NCBI GenBank assembly: GCA_020024475.1
Contig: JAHHTS010000018.1
Location: 1-35,533 of the forward strand
From: Oscillospiraceae bacterium
Lineage (GTDB): Bacteria > Bacillota > Clostridia > Oscillospirales > Ruminococcaceae
Direction of reading: 5' to 3'
DNA: 35,533 bases
The translations under genes were made by a program, and so were the position numbers. This document shows, piece by piece, positions 15,481-24,445 of this stretch (the first letter of the stretch is position 1; each line of letters opens with the position of its first letter). Below the pieces are notes generated by a model, which did not search any database, was not told where the DNA came from, and saw nothing but the letters and a program-made list of their open reading frames with translations.

Positions 15481-16839
15481 ATGGCACAACAACAAACATA
15501 TCAAGATCAAAGAACCTTGGGCCGTATGGATCTTATGTCCATAGCCGTGGGTCAGATTATCGGCGCTGGCGTTATGGTTATGTCTATCGCTGCTTTGAAC
15601 ATGACAGGGCGTTCAGTTAATATTGCATTTATGGTAGCTGCAGTATTTACGATTTTTAGTACATTTCCAACAATTTTTGTTTCTTCAGTTATTAGACTAA
15701 AAGGTGGTATTTATACACAGAATATTGTTTTTGTTGGTGAAACATATGCTGGATTTACACAGTATGTTGGCCTTTTAGGTGCTGTTTCTTTGGGCATGTT
15801 CGCAATTGGTCTTACTTCTTACTTAGGAATGTTAATTCCAATCGTAAGAAATTATGAACTTGCCTTCTCAATAATATTTTTGACAGTATTCTTCATACTT
15901 AATTATTTCGGTACACAGTGGATGGCAAAAGTTCAGAAATTTATGTTCTATTTCTTGGTTGCAGCACTTATCATATTTACAATATTTGGCCTTCCTAAAG
16001 TTCATTGGAATGGATATTTTGGTAATGAATTGTTCAATGAACCATTATTTAGTAAAGGTATGATAGGCCTTTTCGAAGCAGCTGCTTACCTCACATTTGC
16101 AACAGGTGGTGCAACAGTTATAGTTTCATTCTCAGCTGAAGCAGTTAATCCACAGAAAGATATTCCGTTCGTAGTTATTACAGCTACTATCGCAGTTGCA
16201 TTCCTTTATGGATTGATGGCAACAGTTATTGGCGGTATTCTTCCGGCTGATGAAGTTTTAGCAGTTGGTAACCTGGCTCCTATAGCTAAACTTATACTCC
16301 CAACTCCTTTGTATTATTTCTTTATAATCGGCGGTGCATGTTTTGCTCTTGGAACAACTCTTAACTCATCTATCGCTTCTGCATTCAGACCATTCTCAAC
16401 AGCAGCAGCTGACGGTTGGTTCCCAATGTGGCTTGGTAAATTAAATAAATACGGTGTTCCAACTGGTTACCTTGTTCTTCGTTACTTAGTTAATGCAACT
16501 GTATTGGCATTTGGTCTTAATGTAAGTGAACTTGGTAAATGGTCACTAATAATTGGTAACGTAACAGGATTTGTAACAGCTTTGTCAATTATTAGAATAC
16601 CTAAACTCTTCCCAGAGGCATGGGAAAAATCACCATTCCATGTTTCAAATGGTATTCTTACACTTATGCTTGGCGCTACAGCATTAACTCTTGGTATTCA
16701 GGCATTCCTTAATCTTCGTGGATTAAATATGTACATTATCACAGTTAACATAATTACATTTATAGTTTCTTGGGGTATTGCTACATTTATGGTTAAAACA
16801 GGTAGAGTACATACACAACCATCTTATGAACTTTCATAA
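15481..16839 (+). CDS. APC-family amino-acid permease, paralogue 1
   Basis: A 452-residue polytopic transporter with about 12 helices. The first helix contains SIAVGQIIGAGVM, the broken-helix G-x-IIGAG motif typical of APC-superfamily amino-acid transporters where the substrate amino and carboxyl groups bind. Helix 6 region carries LTFATGGATVIVSFSAEAVNPQKDIP. It begins LGRMDLMS, a start shared with paralogue 2. AAAAGGAG lies before the ATG. The coding sequence uses a narrow set of GGT/GCT/GTT/CTT codons, suggesting strong expression. It is the first of three tandem paralogues, each with its own control region and terminator. The substrate is unknown; the nearby ridA points to an amino acid catabolised via imines. 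Confidence 0.85.
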   Translation: MAQQQTYQDQRTLGRMDLMSIAVGQIIGAGVMVMSIAALNMTGRSVNIAFMVAAVFTIFSTFPTIFVSSVIRLKGGIYTQNIVFVGETYAGFTQYVGLLGAVSLGMFAIGLTSYLGMLIPIVRNYELAFSIIFLTVFFILNYFGTQWMAKVQKFMFYFLVAALIIFTIFGLPKVHWNGYFGNELFNEPLFSKGMIGLFEAAAYLTFATGGATVIVSFSAEAVNPQKDIPFVVITATIAVAFLYGLMATVIGGILPADEVLAVGNLAPIAKLILPTPLYYFFIIGGACFALGTTLNSSIASAFRPFSTAAADGWFPMWLGKLNKYGVPTGYLVLRYLVNATVLAFGLNVSELGKWSLIIGNVTGFVTALSIIRIPKLFPEAWEKSPFHVSNGILTLMLGATALTLGIQAFLNLRGLNMYIITVNIITFIVSWGIATFMVKTGRVHTQPSYELS

Positions 16840-16910
16840 TGATATAATCGCAAAAATATGCTACCATAGTAGAATTCTTTATAATGGGGTGATAAGAGTA
16901 GTTGCCCCGA

Positions 16911-16947
16911 TTAAAACCTCTCAGTACAACTGAGAGGTTTTAATTTG
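16911..16947 (+). terminator. Terminator of permease 1
   Basis: Perfect 15-base arms (16911-16925, 16929-16943) with a three-base loop. It may act both ways. Confidence 0.85.
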
Positions 16948-17288
16948 ATAAAAAATACCAATATAGAAGAAAAAGAATGTTAAAAATATAACAATTAACA
17001 ATTCAAAATTAACAAATCAAAAATATAAAAATGAACAAAATATCCAAATAGAATAAAAGTCAATATAACATATAAAATTAAATATGTTAATATTGCATAA
17101 AATTTTTAATAAAAAATAATTTAATATGCTGTTTTTAATTAAAAAAAATAAAAATCTGTTGCTAAACTATGAACAAAATATTAAAATCGAAATTGTAAAC
17201 GACGTGATTATATGTTTTGGTACATTAATTGATCACATATCATTAGACTGATATTCGTTAATAATAATTTAAAAGGAGAAAATCTACT
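16948..17288. other. AT-rich intergenic region before second permease
   Basis: No ORF or RNA gene was seen. No clean -35/-10 pair stands out; TTGATC at 17229 with TATTCG 17 bases later is weak. TGAT/ATCA half-sites at 17230-17242 could be regulatory. AAAAGGAG at 17271-17278 is the ribosome site. Confidence 0.4.
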
Positions 17289-18665
17289 ATGGCTCAAACT
17301 CAAAAAAAACTAGAGCTGAAAGACGTTGACAAAACATTAGGCAGAATGGACCTTATGTCCATTGCTGTTGGACAGATAATTGGTGCTGGTGTTATGACAA
17401 TGTCAATTGCAGCTTTAAAAATGACAGGTCGTGCTGTTAATATCGCTTTTGTTGTAGCAGCAATATTTACAATTTTCGGTGCATTTCCAGCAATTTTTGC
17501 TTGTTCTGTACTTAGAATGCGTGGCGGTCTTTATACACAGGCTGTTGTATTCGTTGGAGAGAAATTTGCTGGTTTCTACACAGTAACACAGATTCTTGGT
17601 AAACTTTCAATGGCTATGTACGCTGTTGGTTTTACAGACTACCTTATTAACCTTGTTCCAACACTTCGCCCATACCACAAGTGGCTAACATTCGGTATTA
17701 TGACAGTGTTCTTTATTTTAAACTTCTTTGGCACAGCTTATATGGCTAAAGTGCAGGGATTTATGTTCTATCTTTTGATAGCAGCTCTGCTTATATTTAC
17801 ATTATTTGGTGTTCCAAAAGTTCATTGGTCTGAATATTTTGGTAACGAACTTTTTGGTCAGCCATTGTTTGGTAATGGTGTTGTTGGTCTACTTGAAGCT
17901 GCTTCATATTTGACGTTTGCAACAGGTGGTGCTACTGTTATTCTTTCATTCTCAGCTGATGCTAAAAATCCAGGTAAAGATATTCCATTCGTTATTATCG
18001 TTTCTACAATAATGGTAGCTACATTGTATGCATTTATGGCTTCATGTATTGGTGGTATTCTCCCACCTGATGTAGTTATTGAAGCAGGTACACTTGGCCC
18101 AATTGCAGAAACTATTCTTCCAAGACCTTTGTACTACTTCTTCATGGTGTGTGGTGCTATGATTGCTTTGGCTACAACACTTAACTCTTCTATCGCATCA
18201 GCTTTGAAACCTTTCGTTTCAGCTTGTGAAGATGGTTGGTTCCCAGGTTGGGTTGGTCAACTTCATCCGAAGACACAGGTTGCTTGGGTTCTTTTGCTTA
18301 TGTTTTATGCAGTTAATGTGCCAGCAGTTTTGTTTGGTCTTGATGTTGGTGCACTTGGTAAATGGGTTCTTGTTATTGGTAATGTTACAAACTTCTTCAT
18401 TTCACTTGGTGTTATTAGAATTCCTAAACTCTTCCCAGAGGCATGGAAAAAATCACCATTCCATGTTTCAGATGGCATTTTGAGACTGCTACTTGGTTGT
18501 ACAGCAATAACTATTTTGATGCAAGCTTACCTTAACCTTCGTGGTTTGGCTAAACCTATTATCATAATCAATGTTGTTACATTTATCTTTGCAGTTATTT
18601 ACACAGAGCTTAGATGGAAATCTGGTAAAGTTAATATTAGACCATCTTATGAAGTATTGTTGTAA
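17289..18665 (+). CDS. APC-family amino-acid permease, paralogue 2
   Basis: A 458-residue transporter with about 12 helices and the same SIAVGQIIGAGVM motif and LTFATGGATVILSFSADAKNPGKDIP region as paralogue 1. Differences include a longer charged N-terminus (about 20 residues) and a C-terminus ending in RPSYEVLL. Near the 3' end a 48-base block is almost identical in DNA to paralogue 1 (see findings), more alike than surrounding sequence, suggesting recent duplication or gene conversion. Codon use again suggests high expression. It lies between two paralogues in the same direction, with its own terminator. Substrate unknown. Confidence 0.85.
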   Translation: MAQTQKKLELKDVDKTLGRMDLMSIAVGQIIGAGVMTMSIAALKMTGRAVNIAFVVAAIFTIFGAFPAIFACSVLRMRGGLYTQAVVFVGEKFAGFYTVTQILGKLSMAMYAVGFTDYLINLVPTLRPYHKWLTFGIMTVFFILNFFGTAYMAKVQGFMFYLLIAALLIFTLFGVPKVHWSEYFGNELFGQPLFGNGVVGLLEAASYLTFATGGATVILSFSADAKNPGKDIPFVIIVSTIMVATLYAFMASCIGGILPPDVVIEAGTLGPIAETILPRPLYYFFMVCGAMIALATTLNSSIASALKPFVSACEDGWFPGWVGQLHPKTQVAWVLLLMFYAVNVPAVLFGLDVGALGKWVLVIGNVTNFFISLGVIRIPKLFPEAWKKSPFHVSDGILRLLLGCTAITILMQAYLNLRGLAKPIIIINVVTFIFAVIYTELRWKSGKVNIRPSYEVLL

Positions 18666-18677
18666 GATTAAATTTTA

Positions 18678-18743
18678 TTCAATATCATACTATATTGAAA
18701 CAAATATCAGTCGGAAAAGCGCATTCGTGAGGATGCGCTTTTT
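18678..18743 (+). terminator. Terminator of permease 2
   Basis: Hairpin AAAAGCGCAT (18715-18724) with ATGCGCTTTTT (18733-18743). It is preceded by a smaller TTCAATAT/ATATTGAA hairpin at 18678-18699. Confidence 0.85.
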
Positions 18744-19142
18744 ACTTTTATTAAAAATAATAAAATCAAAATCATAAAATGATAAAAGTCATTTAATATT
18801 TGAAAAATGAAAACAGTATGATATTATTGTCGTTTGGATGCTAAAACAACAAAATATCATGCATAATCAAATATTCAAATATATGAATATTTATTACATA
18901 GATTGATATATATTTATTTGTCTATATTTACTATAAAAGTTAACAAATCAACAGAATTATATTTTATTTGTGAATAATATTGATTGAAATTATTGTATTA
19001 TTTAAGTCGTGAGTTTATAGATATAAAAAATTCGAAGTAATATAAAGTACAAAATAAATATTTTATCAAAAAAATAAATTGACAAAGTGCACAATAATTA
19101 TCAACTAAATAAGTGCAAAGTGATGTTTTTACATGTAAATTA
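18744..19142. other. AT-rich intergenic region before third permease
   Basis: No ORF or RNA gene was seen. A TTGACA occurs at 19079-19084 without a clear -10. The similar strings AAGTGCACAA (19086) and AAGTGCAAAG (19112) could be regulatory repeats. Confidence 0.35.
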
Positions 19143-19172
19143 TTGACAATCTATGAATAAAAATAGTAAAAT
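19143..19172 (+). promoter_or_regulatory. SigA-type promoter of third permease
   Basis: TTGACA at 19143-19148, an 18-base spacer and TAAAAT at 19167-19172. The leader is about 55 bases. Confidence 0.6.
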
Positions 19173-19232
19173 ATGTATTGTTAATTAAGCGAAATGGTGC
19201 TTTTACAATTTATTAAAATAAGGAGAAATATT

Positions 19233-20588
19233 ATGGCTTCATCTACAAAAGACCTTAATAAAGTTCTTACCCGTGGTAATTTGATGTCCATGGCTGTTGG
19301 TCAGATTATTGGTGCTGGCGTTATGGTTATGTCAATTTCAGCATTGGGGATGACTGGTCGTTCAGTTAACATCGCTTTCGTTGTTGCTGCTATATTTACA
19401 GTAGTTGGCTCTGTTCCAACAATTTTTTACACATCTGTTGTTCGTCTTCGTGGCGGATATTATTCACAGGCTGCTTTGTTCTGTGGTGAAAAATTCTCAG
19501 GTTTCTACATAGTAACTTATTTTATTTCTAACTGTTCACTTGCTATGTATGCAATAGGCTTTTCATCATACTTTATAAGCTTGTTCCCAGCATTTGCGGG
19601 CAAAGAAAAACTTGTTTCAATAATTCTTATTACTGGTTTCTTTATCCTTAACTATTTTGGTACAGATAAGATTGCTAAAGCTCAGGATATTATGTTCTAT
19701 GTTCTTGTAGCTGCACTTCTTATGTTTACAGCTTTCGGTCTTCCAAAAGTTCAGTGGGCTGGTTACTTTGGCAACGATTTGTTTGGTCAGCCATTGTTCT
19801 CAAATGGTATTTCTGGTCTTCTTACAGCTGCATCATTCCTAACATTTGCAACAGGCGGGGCTACATTGATGGTTAACTTCTCAGCCGAAGCTGTTAATCC
19901 ACAGAAAGATATTCCATTTGTTATTATCACATCTACACTTGGTGTTGCAGTTCTTTATGCATTGCTCGCTTCATGTATCGGTGGTATTCTTCCTGCTGAT
20001 GAAGTATTGGCAGCTGGTAACCTTGCTGTTATTGCTAAAGTTATTATGCCAACACCTTGCTACTATGCATTTATAATCGGTGGTGCTATGTTTGCTCTTG
20101 GCACAACATTGAACTCATCAATCGGTTGGGTAACAAAACCATTGCTCCAGGCTATTGAAGATGGTTGGCTTCCAGCATCTTGGGGTAAGCTTTCAAAATA
20201 CAAAACACCATATGTTCTTCAGGCTATCTTCTATGTAATTAACGTAGCAGCTATTCTTTTCGGTTTCGACGTATCACAGCTCGGTCAGTTGACACTTATC
20301 ATCAATAATGTAACAGGTATCGTTCTTGTTCTTGGTATTTTAAAACTACCTACAATGTTCCCAGAACAGTGGAAAAAATCACCATATTATGTATCAGATG
20401 CTTTGTTTAAATTCCTTATGATGCTTGGTGTAGCATTCCTTTGCTTACAGTTCTATATGAATGTAAAAGGTACAACATGGTCAGTTGTTGCTATTAATGC
20501 GGTAACACTTGTAATTGCTTTTGCTTATTCAACATATATGATAAAAGCAGGTAAAATCCATATGACAATTTCATATGACCTTGACTAA
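19233..20588 (+). CDS. APC-family amino-acid permease, paralogue 3
   Basis: A 451-residue transporter with about 12 helices, again with SMAVGQIIGAGVM and LTFATGGATLMVNFSAEAVNPQKDIP. The N-terminus differs (LTRGNLMS instead of LGRMDLMS), and IGWVTKPLLQAIEDGWLP replaces the alanine-rich version in helix 8, so its specificity may differ from the other two. The start is ATG at 19233 with AAGGAGAA seven bases upstream; an in-frame ATG at 19194 has no ribosome site. It is followed by a terminator and then ridA. Substrate unknown. Confidence 0.85.
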   Translation: MASSTKDLNKVLTRGNLMSMAVGQIIGAGVMVMSISALGMTGRSVNIAFVVAAIFTVVGSVPTIFYTSVVRLRGGYYSQAALFCGEKFSGFYIVTYFISNCSLAMYAIGFSSYFISLFPAFAGKEKLVSIILITGFFILNYFGTDKIAKAQDIMFYVLVAALLMFTAFGLPKVQWAGYFGNDLFGQPLFSNGISGLLTAASFLTFATGGATLMVNFSAEAVNPQKDIPFVIITSTLGVAVLYALLASCIGGILPADEVLAAGNLAVIAKVIMPTPCYYAFIIGGAMFALGTTLNSSIGWVTKPLLQAIEDGWLPASWGKLSKYKTPYVLQAIFYVINVAAILFGFDVSQLGQLTLIINNVTGIVLVLGILKLPTMFPEQWKKSPYYVSDALFKFLMMLGVAFLCLQFYMNVKGTTWSVVAINAVTLVIAFAYSTYMIKAGKIHMTISYDLD

Positions 20589-20602
20589 TATTTAGCATTA
20601 TC

Positions 20603-20631
20603 AAAGAGCTTCTTTTAAGAAGCTCTTTTTT
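20603..20631 (+). terminator. Terminator of permease 3
   Basis: AAAGAGCTTCTT and AAGAAGCTCTTT arms with a two-base centre, then U-run. Confidence 0.85.
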
Positions 20632-20649
20632 AGTGATTCATATTATGTA

Positions 20650-20706
20650 TTGAAAAAAATACGCTATGATGTTATAATAATATAGTAAAAAGTATCTTAA
20701 GATACT
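20650..20706 (+). promoter_or_regulatory. ridA promoter with palindromic operator candidate
   Basis: TTGAAA at 20650-20655, a 17-base spacer and TATAAT at 20673-20678. The perfect 16-base palindrome AGTATCTTAAGATACT follows at 20691-20706, about +7 to +22 of the transcript, a classic repressor position. As RNA it could also form a small hairpin before the ribosome site. Confidence 0.6.
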
Positions 20707-20731
20707 AAAAAAACGAAAGGACAATATAAAA

Positions 20732-21112
20732 ATGAAAAAAGTAGTTTACAGTGATAAAGCTCCAGCAGCTATTGGCCCATATTCACAGGCTATCAAAACA
20801 GAAAAAACAATTTATGTTTCAGGTCAGCTTCCAGTTGATCCAGCAACAGGTAACTTCCCTTCAGAAGACATCAAAGATCAGGCAAAACAGTCTTTGACAA
20901 ATATCAAAAATATTCTTGAAAGTGAAGGCTACACAATGGCTGATGTTGTTAAAACAACAGTTTTGTTGGCTGATATTGCAGACTTCGCAGCAATGAACGA
21001 AGTTTATGCAACATTCTTTGAAGGTGCATTCCCAGCACGTTCTGCTTTCCAGGTTGCAGCAGTTCCAAAAGGAGCAAAATTGGAAATAGAAGCTATTGCA
21101 TACAAAGCATAA
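20732..21112 (+). CDS. ridA: RidA family 2-iminobutanoate/2-iminopropanoate deaminase
   Basis: A 126-residue protein of the RidA/YjgF/Rid family. It hydrolyses reactive enamine/imine intermediates released by PLP enzymes such as threonine or serine dehydratase, forming 2-keto acids and ammonia. Motifs: APAAIGPYSQAI at residues 9-20, VSGQLPVDP, and FPARSAFQVAAVPKGAKLEIEAIA with the catalytic-site Arg (PARSA) and the family ending 'EIEAIA'. Length is standard. GAAAGGA precedes the ATG. Codon use resembles the permeases upstream. Placement after three amino-acid permeases suggests a role in amino-acid use, but a terminator and its own promoter separate it from them. Confidence 0.96.
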   Translation: MKKVVYSDKAPAAIGPYSQAIKTEKTIYVSGQLPVDPATGNFPSEDIKDQAKQSLTNIKNILESEGYTMADVVKTTVLLADIADFAAMNEVYATFFEGAFPARSAFQVAAVPKGAKLEIEAIAYKA

Positions 21113-21126
21113 TTAAAAATGTGATT

Positions 21127-21160
21127 AAAATGCCGTGAGTTTATCACGGCATTTTCTTTT
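21127..21160 (+). terminator. Terminator of ridA
   Basis: AAAATGCCGTGA and TCACGGCATTTT arms, five-base loop, then CUUUU. Confidence 0.85.
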
Positions 21161-21171
21161 AGCTTAAATTG

Positions 21172-21200
21172 TTGACGATTATAATAATATATTCTATAAT
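21172..21200 (+). promoter_or_regulatory. SigA-type promoter of the GT2 gene
   Basis: TTGACG at 21172-21177, a 17-base spacer and TATAAT at 21195-21200. Confidence 0.7.
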
Positions 21201-21232
21201 TAAATAAATATAGTAATAAAAAAGAGGTGCAT

Positions 21233-22225
21233 ATGAAAGCAAGTATTGTTATACCTAATTATAATGGTGCCGGTTGGATAAAGCAAAGTATTGATACGTG
21301 TATAAACCAAGATTTTGAAGAAGAATATGAGATTATAATAGTAGAAAATGCAAGTCAAGACAACTCTTTAGAAATCATTCAAGAATGTGCAACGAGATTT
21401 AAAAACTTTAAAATAATAGTTAATAAACAGAATACTGGTTTTTCGTATGCCGTAAATCAAGGGATACAATGTAGCAATGCCGAGTATGTGGTGCTATTTA
21501 ATAACGATGCATTTGCTGAACCCAATTGGTTATCAGAACTTGTTAAAGTTGCTGATAGTGATAAAAGTATATTTTCAGTGGGCAGTCTTATGGTGCAACA
21601 CTATAATCGAGACTTAACAGATGATGCGGGCGATTATGTACCACTTTTTGGATGGACTTGCAAACGTGGTGACGGTCTTGCAAAAGAAAGATATCAGAGA
21701 CAGGAAAGAATTTTCTCAGCTTGTGGTGGAGCTGCATTATATAGAAAAAGTATTCTAAATGAAATAGGTCTTTTTGACGAAAATTTCTTTGCTTATGGTG
21801 AAGATGTTGATATAGGTTGGAGAGCAAATAGTCTTGGATATAAAAATATTTATAATCCAAAAGCAATTTGTTATCATATTTGTTCGGCAACAACCGGAGG
21901 CCGATATAATTCGTTTAAAGCGGTTAAATCTGGGCAAAATACAGCGCTTCTTCTTTATAAGAATATGCCTGTTTTAATGTTTTTATTTAATTTTCCTTTT
22001 ATATTAATTGGATTTATTCCAAAGTATTTAGCATTTAGACATAATGGATATGGTAAAGAACTTATTGATGGAACAAAAAATGCATTTAAGTTGCGTAAAA
22101 ATATTGATAAACCAAAGTTTAAGATTAAAAATTTACCGAACTATATATGGGTAGAATGGAAGATGTTTGTCAACATTTTTACATATATTGACTATAGGAT
22201 AAAAAGGTTTTTGAAGATAAAGTAG
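21233..22225 (+). CDS. Family 2 glycosyltransferase (rhamnosyltransferase-like)
   Basis: A 330-residue cytoplasmic GT-A fold enzyme using a nucleotide sugar. Motifs: SIVIPNYNGAGWIKQSI at the N-terminus, IIVENASQDNS, a DXD-like NND (in VVLFNNDAF, about residue 87-92), GGAALYRKSILNEIGLFDENFFAYGEDVDIGWR-type acceptor/catalytic region (about 165-200, with ED as candidate base). The C-terminus has a hydrophobic stretch (MPVLMFLFNFPFILIGFIP) and a basic amphipathic end, suggesting membrane attachment. ATG at 21233 is preferred over GTG at 21227, because GAGG then lies five bases upstream. No polysaccharide cluster surrounds it, so the product is unknown. Confidence 0.88.
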   Translation: MKASIVIPNYNGAGWIKQSIDTCINQDFEEEYEIIIVENASQDNSLEIIQECATRFKNFKIIVNKQNTGFSYAVNQGIQCSNAEYVVLFNNDAFAEPNWLSELVKVADSDKSIFSVGSLMVQHYNRDLTDDAGDYVPLFGWTCKRGDGLAKERYQRQERIFSACGGAALYRKSILNEIGLFDENFFAYGEDVDIGWRANSLGYKNIYNPKAICYHICSATTGGRYNSFKAVKSGQNTALLLYKNMPVLMFLFNFPFILIGFIPKYLAFRHNGYGKELIDGTKNAFKLRKNIDKPKFKIKNLPNYIWVEWKMFVNIFTYIDYRIKRFLKIK

Positions 22226-22480
22226 AGCTCTGTTTTATGTTTAGAAAAGCTTAATTATATGTAATGTTTACAATTTTATGAACATAAATTAAAATGATTA
22301 CAGTTATCTAAATCATGTCAATATTATAGTATAATTGCTTGATTTTATGATAGAAATAATAAAATTTTATAGAGCTATAATGAAGATAGATATATTAAAA
22401 CAGAATGTTTAAGAAATTACTGAAAGTATTAAATTTTACAAATATAACTAATTGGTAATTTTTGTTTTTATATAGAAATA

Positions 22481-22510
22481 AAAAGGGACTTTTAAAAGTC
22501 CCTTTTTTAA
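22481..22510. terminator. Bidirectional terminator between GT2 and Lrp genes
   Basis: AAAAGGGACTTT and AAAGTCCCTTTT arms, two-base centre, U-run on both strands. The rest of 22226-22480 is AT-rich and shows no gene. Confidence 0.85.
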
Positions 22511-22520
22511 TAAGTATTTA

Positions 22521-22949
22521 CTATAGAATAGGTTTTCTAGAAATAGGTGAGGAAAGAATAATCTGTGTAGATGTTTCTCCCATTTTTTGAAATTTCAAAA
22601 TAAGCTTTTCGAGATCTGCAATTTCAGCAGCATCAACTTTTACAAGATAGCTGTAAGCACCAGTAACATGGTGGCATTCTGTAACCATAGGTTCGTTATT
22701 AACGAGATTAAGAAGCTTATCTGTGTCGCCTGGCTGAATGGATATATTAATTATGGCATGAACAGATCTGCCAATAAGACGTGGATTTACGAGTGCTGTG
22801 TAACCTTCTATAACGCCTTCTTTTTCTAGTCTTTTGATTCTTTCACTTACTGCAGGAGCTGTAAGTGAAATTGTCTGTGTTATTTCTTTTACAGTCATAC
22901 GGCCGTTAACCTGCAAAAGCTCTAATATTTTCTTGTCGATTGCGTCCAT
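22521..22949 (-). CDS. Lrp/AsnC family transcriptional regulator
   Basis: A 142-residue regulator: winged helix-turn-helix (about residues 1-60; LDKKILELL-like start DAIDKKILELLQVNGRMT, recognition region APAVSERIKRLEKEGVIEGY), then a RAM/ligand-binding domain (about 65-140) with VTECHHVTGAYSYLVKV. Family members sense amino acids and control their transport and metabolism. The start is ATG at 22947-22949 with AAGGAG six bases upstream; MKKENT upstream of it contains the ribosome site. A TAGTAT/ATACTA inverted repeat at 22981-22997 is a possible autoregulatory site. It is the only regulator near the permease-ridA block, from which it is separated by one glycosyltransferase gene; control of those genes is inference. 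Confidence 0.93.
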   Translation of the reverse strand: MDAIDKKILELLQVNGRMTVKEITQTISLTAPAVSERIKRLEKEGVIEGYTALVNPRLIGRSVHAIINISIQPGDTDKLLNLVNNEPMVTECHHVTGAYSYLVKVDAAEIADLEKLILKFQKMGETSTQIILSSPISRKPIL

Positions 22950-23118
22950 TGTATTCTCCTTTTTCAATAAGAATAATTCATAGTATATAAAATACTAAAG
23001 AAAAAATATAAAATTCTTATTTTTATTAATCATAAAGTGATTATTATTATATATTTTTCTATTGACTTTGTAAAGTGAAAATGGAAATTTTGTGCAAAAC
23101 CACATTTTTTATGGCTTT

Positions 23119-24348
23119 TTAAACCTTATAGCTTGTAAAAATATATAAAAGTTTTTTATCTATTTTGCCTTGAATAAAAACACCTTCTACATCATATTCT
23201 TCACTATCCACACGACCGTTTTCTCTTATTATATTTATAAGGCCTGTCTGGCTGTAAGGTAATAGAATGTTTAGTTCTACCATTCGCTGTGAAAGCATAT
23301 CATCAATTCGCAACAAAAGTTCATCTAATCCGTATCCGCTTTTTGCACTTGTCATAACTGCATTTATTGGAGCGGGCATATCATGCTCCTTATCAAATTT
23401 GTTGTATACGGTGATTATATTTTCCATCTCACAACCAATTTCTGCTAAAACACTACGCGTGACTTCGAGTTGGGAGTCTCTATCTTCGCTAGCTATATCA
23501 CACACATTTAAAATTATGTCAGCATATTTGGCTTGTTCCAATGTCGATTTAAATGCTTCTACTAACTTGTGTGGAAGTCGACTTACAAATCCAACAGTAT
23601 CCACTATGATAACATTTTGTCCGCTTGGCAGTACAAGTTTTCTTGCGGTAGGATCAAGTGTTGCAAAAAGCATGTCTTTTTCAAAAATATCGCTTCCTGT
23701 TAGAGCGTTTAACAGGCTAGATTTTCCAACATTAGTATAACCAGTAAGAGCGATAATTGGAACATCATTTTTTTTGCGTTGAGTGTTAAGCATATCACGA
23801 CGTTTTTCTACCTGTGAAAGTTTTTGTTTGATTAAGTCAATACGCCCTTGAATATAGCGACGGTCGAGTTCAAGTTTTGTTTCACCACCACCACGACGAG
23901 CACCGCCACCGCCACCACCGCCACCACCTTGACGGGACATAGAAACACCAACGCCGCTAAGTCTTGGTAGTCTGTACTTTAGAAGAGCAAGTTCAGTCTG
24001 AAGTTTGCCTTCACTTGTTGTAGCACGACGCGAAAATATTTCGAGAATCAACATTGTACGGTCAATTACTTCTATTTCTAAATAGTCTGAAATATTTCTT
24101 ATTTGGCTTCCAGTAAGTTCACAGTCAAAAACACAAAGTTCTATTTCGTTTGATTGGGCAAGTTGTTTTGCCTCTTCCATTTTGCCTTCACCTAAATAAT
24201 ATTTATTTTCAGGATTTTCTTTTTTTTGCACAATGCTGAACATAACCTCAAGATCGGCAGCTTCGCATAGTGCGGTAAGTTCTTTTATAGAATTGTCGAT
24301 ATTATACTCTCCATAATCGACAGCAGCTAACATAGTTTTTGTAAGCAT
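23119..24348 (-). CDS. hflX: GTPase HflX (ribosome-splitting/rescue factor)
   Basis: A 409-residue translational GTPase of the OBG-HflX family that binds 50S and splits stalled ribosomes. The N-terminal HflX domain (about residues 1-150, with YYLGEGKMEE) is followed by a coiled coil and G domain: GYTNVGKSS (G1), DTVGFVSRLP (G3), NKFD (G4) and SAKSG (G5). A run of nine glycines followed by ARRGGG lies in the linker before the coiled coil, where HflX normally has a shorter GGxGxG segment. ATG at 24346-24348 is chosen; GTG four codons earlier is possible, and neither has a strong ribosome site. Divergent from the zinc-ribbon gene. Confidence 0.94.
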   Translation of the reverse strand: MLTKTMLAAVDYGEYNIDNSIKELTALCEAADLEVMFSIVQKKENPENKYYLGEGKMEEAKQLAQSNEIELCVFDCELTGSQIRNISDYLEIEVIDRTMLILEIFSRRATTSEGKLQTELALLKYRLPRLSGVGVSMSRQGGGGGGGGGARRGGGETKLELDRRYIQGRIDLIKQKLSQVEKRRDMLNTQRKKNDVPIIALTGYTNVGKSSLLNALTGSDIFEKDMLFATLDPTARKLVLPSGQNVIIVDTVGFVSRLPHKLVEAFKSTLEQAKYADIILNVCDIASEDRDSQLEVTRSVLAEIGCEMENIITVYNKFDKEHDMPAPINAVMTSAKSGYGLDELLLRIDDMLSQRMVELNILLPYSQTGLINIIRENGRVDSEEYDVEGVFIQGKIDKKLLYIFTSYKV

Positions 24349-24445
24349 ATTAAAACTCACTTTCTTTTAATCTAAAGTATCATTTCACTTTATTTTTTCA
24401 CATATATATGATAAAATATCAACAAGAATAAAGGAGATGATATGT

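Noticed and set aside
18571-18777. Plus-strand ORF over the permease 2 end and its terminator
   Set aside because: It runs through a strong terminator and has no ribosome site; frame shadow of the permease.
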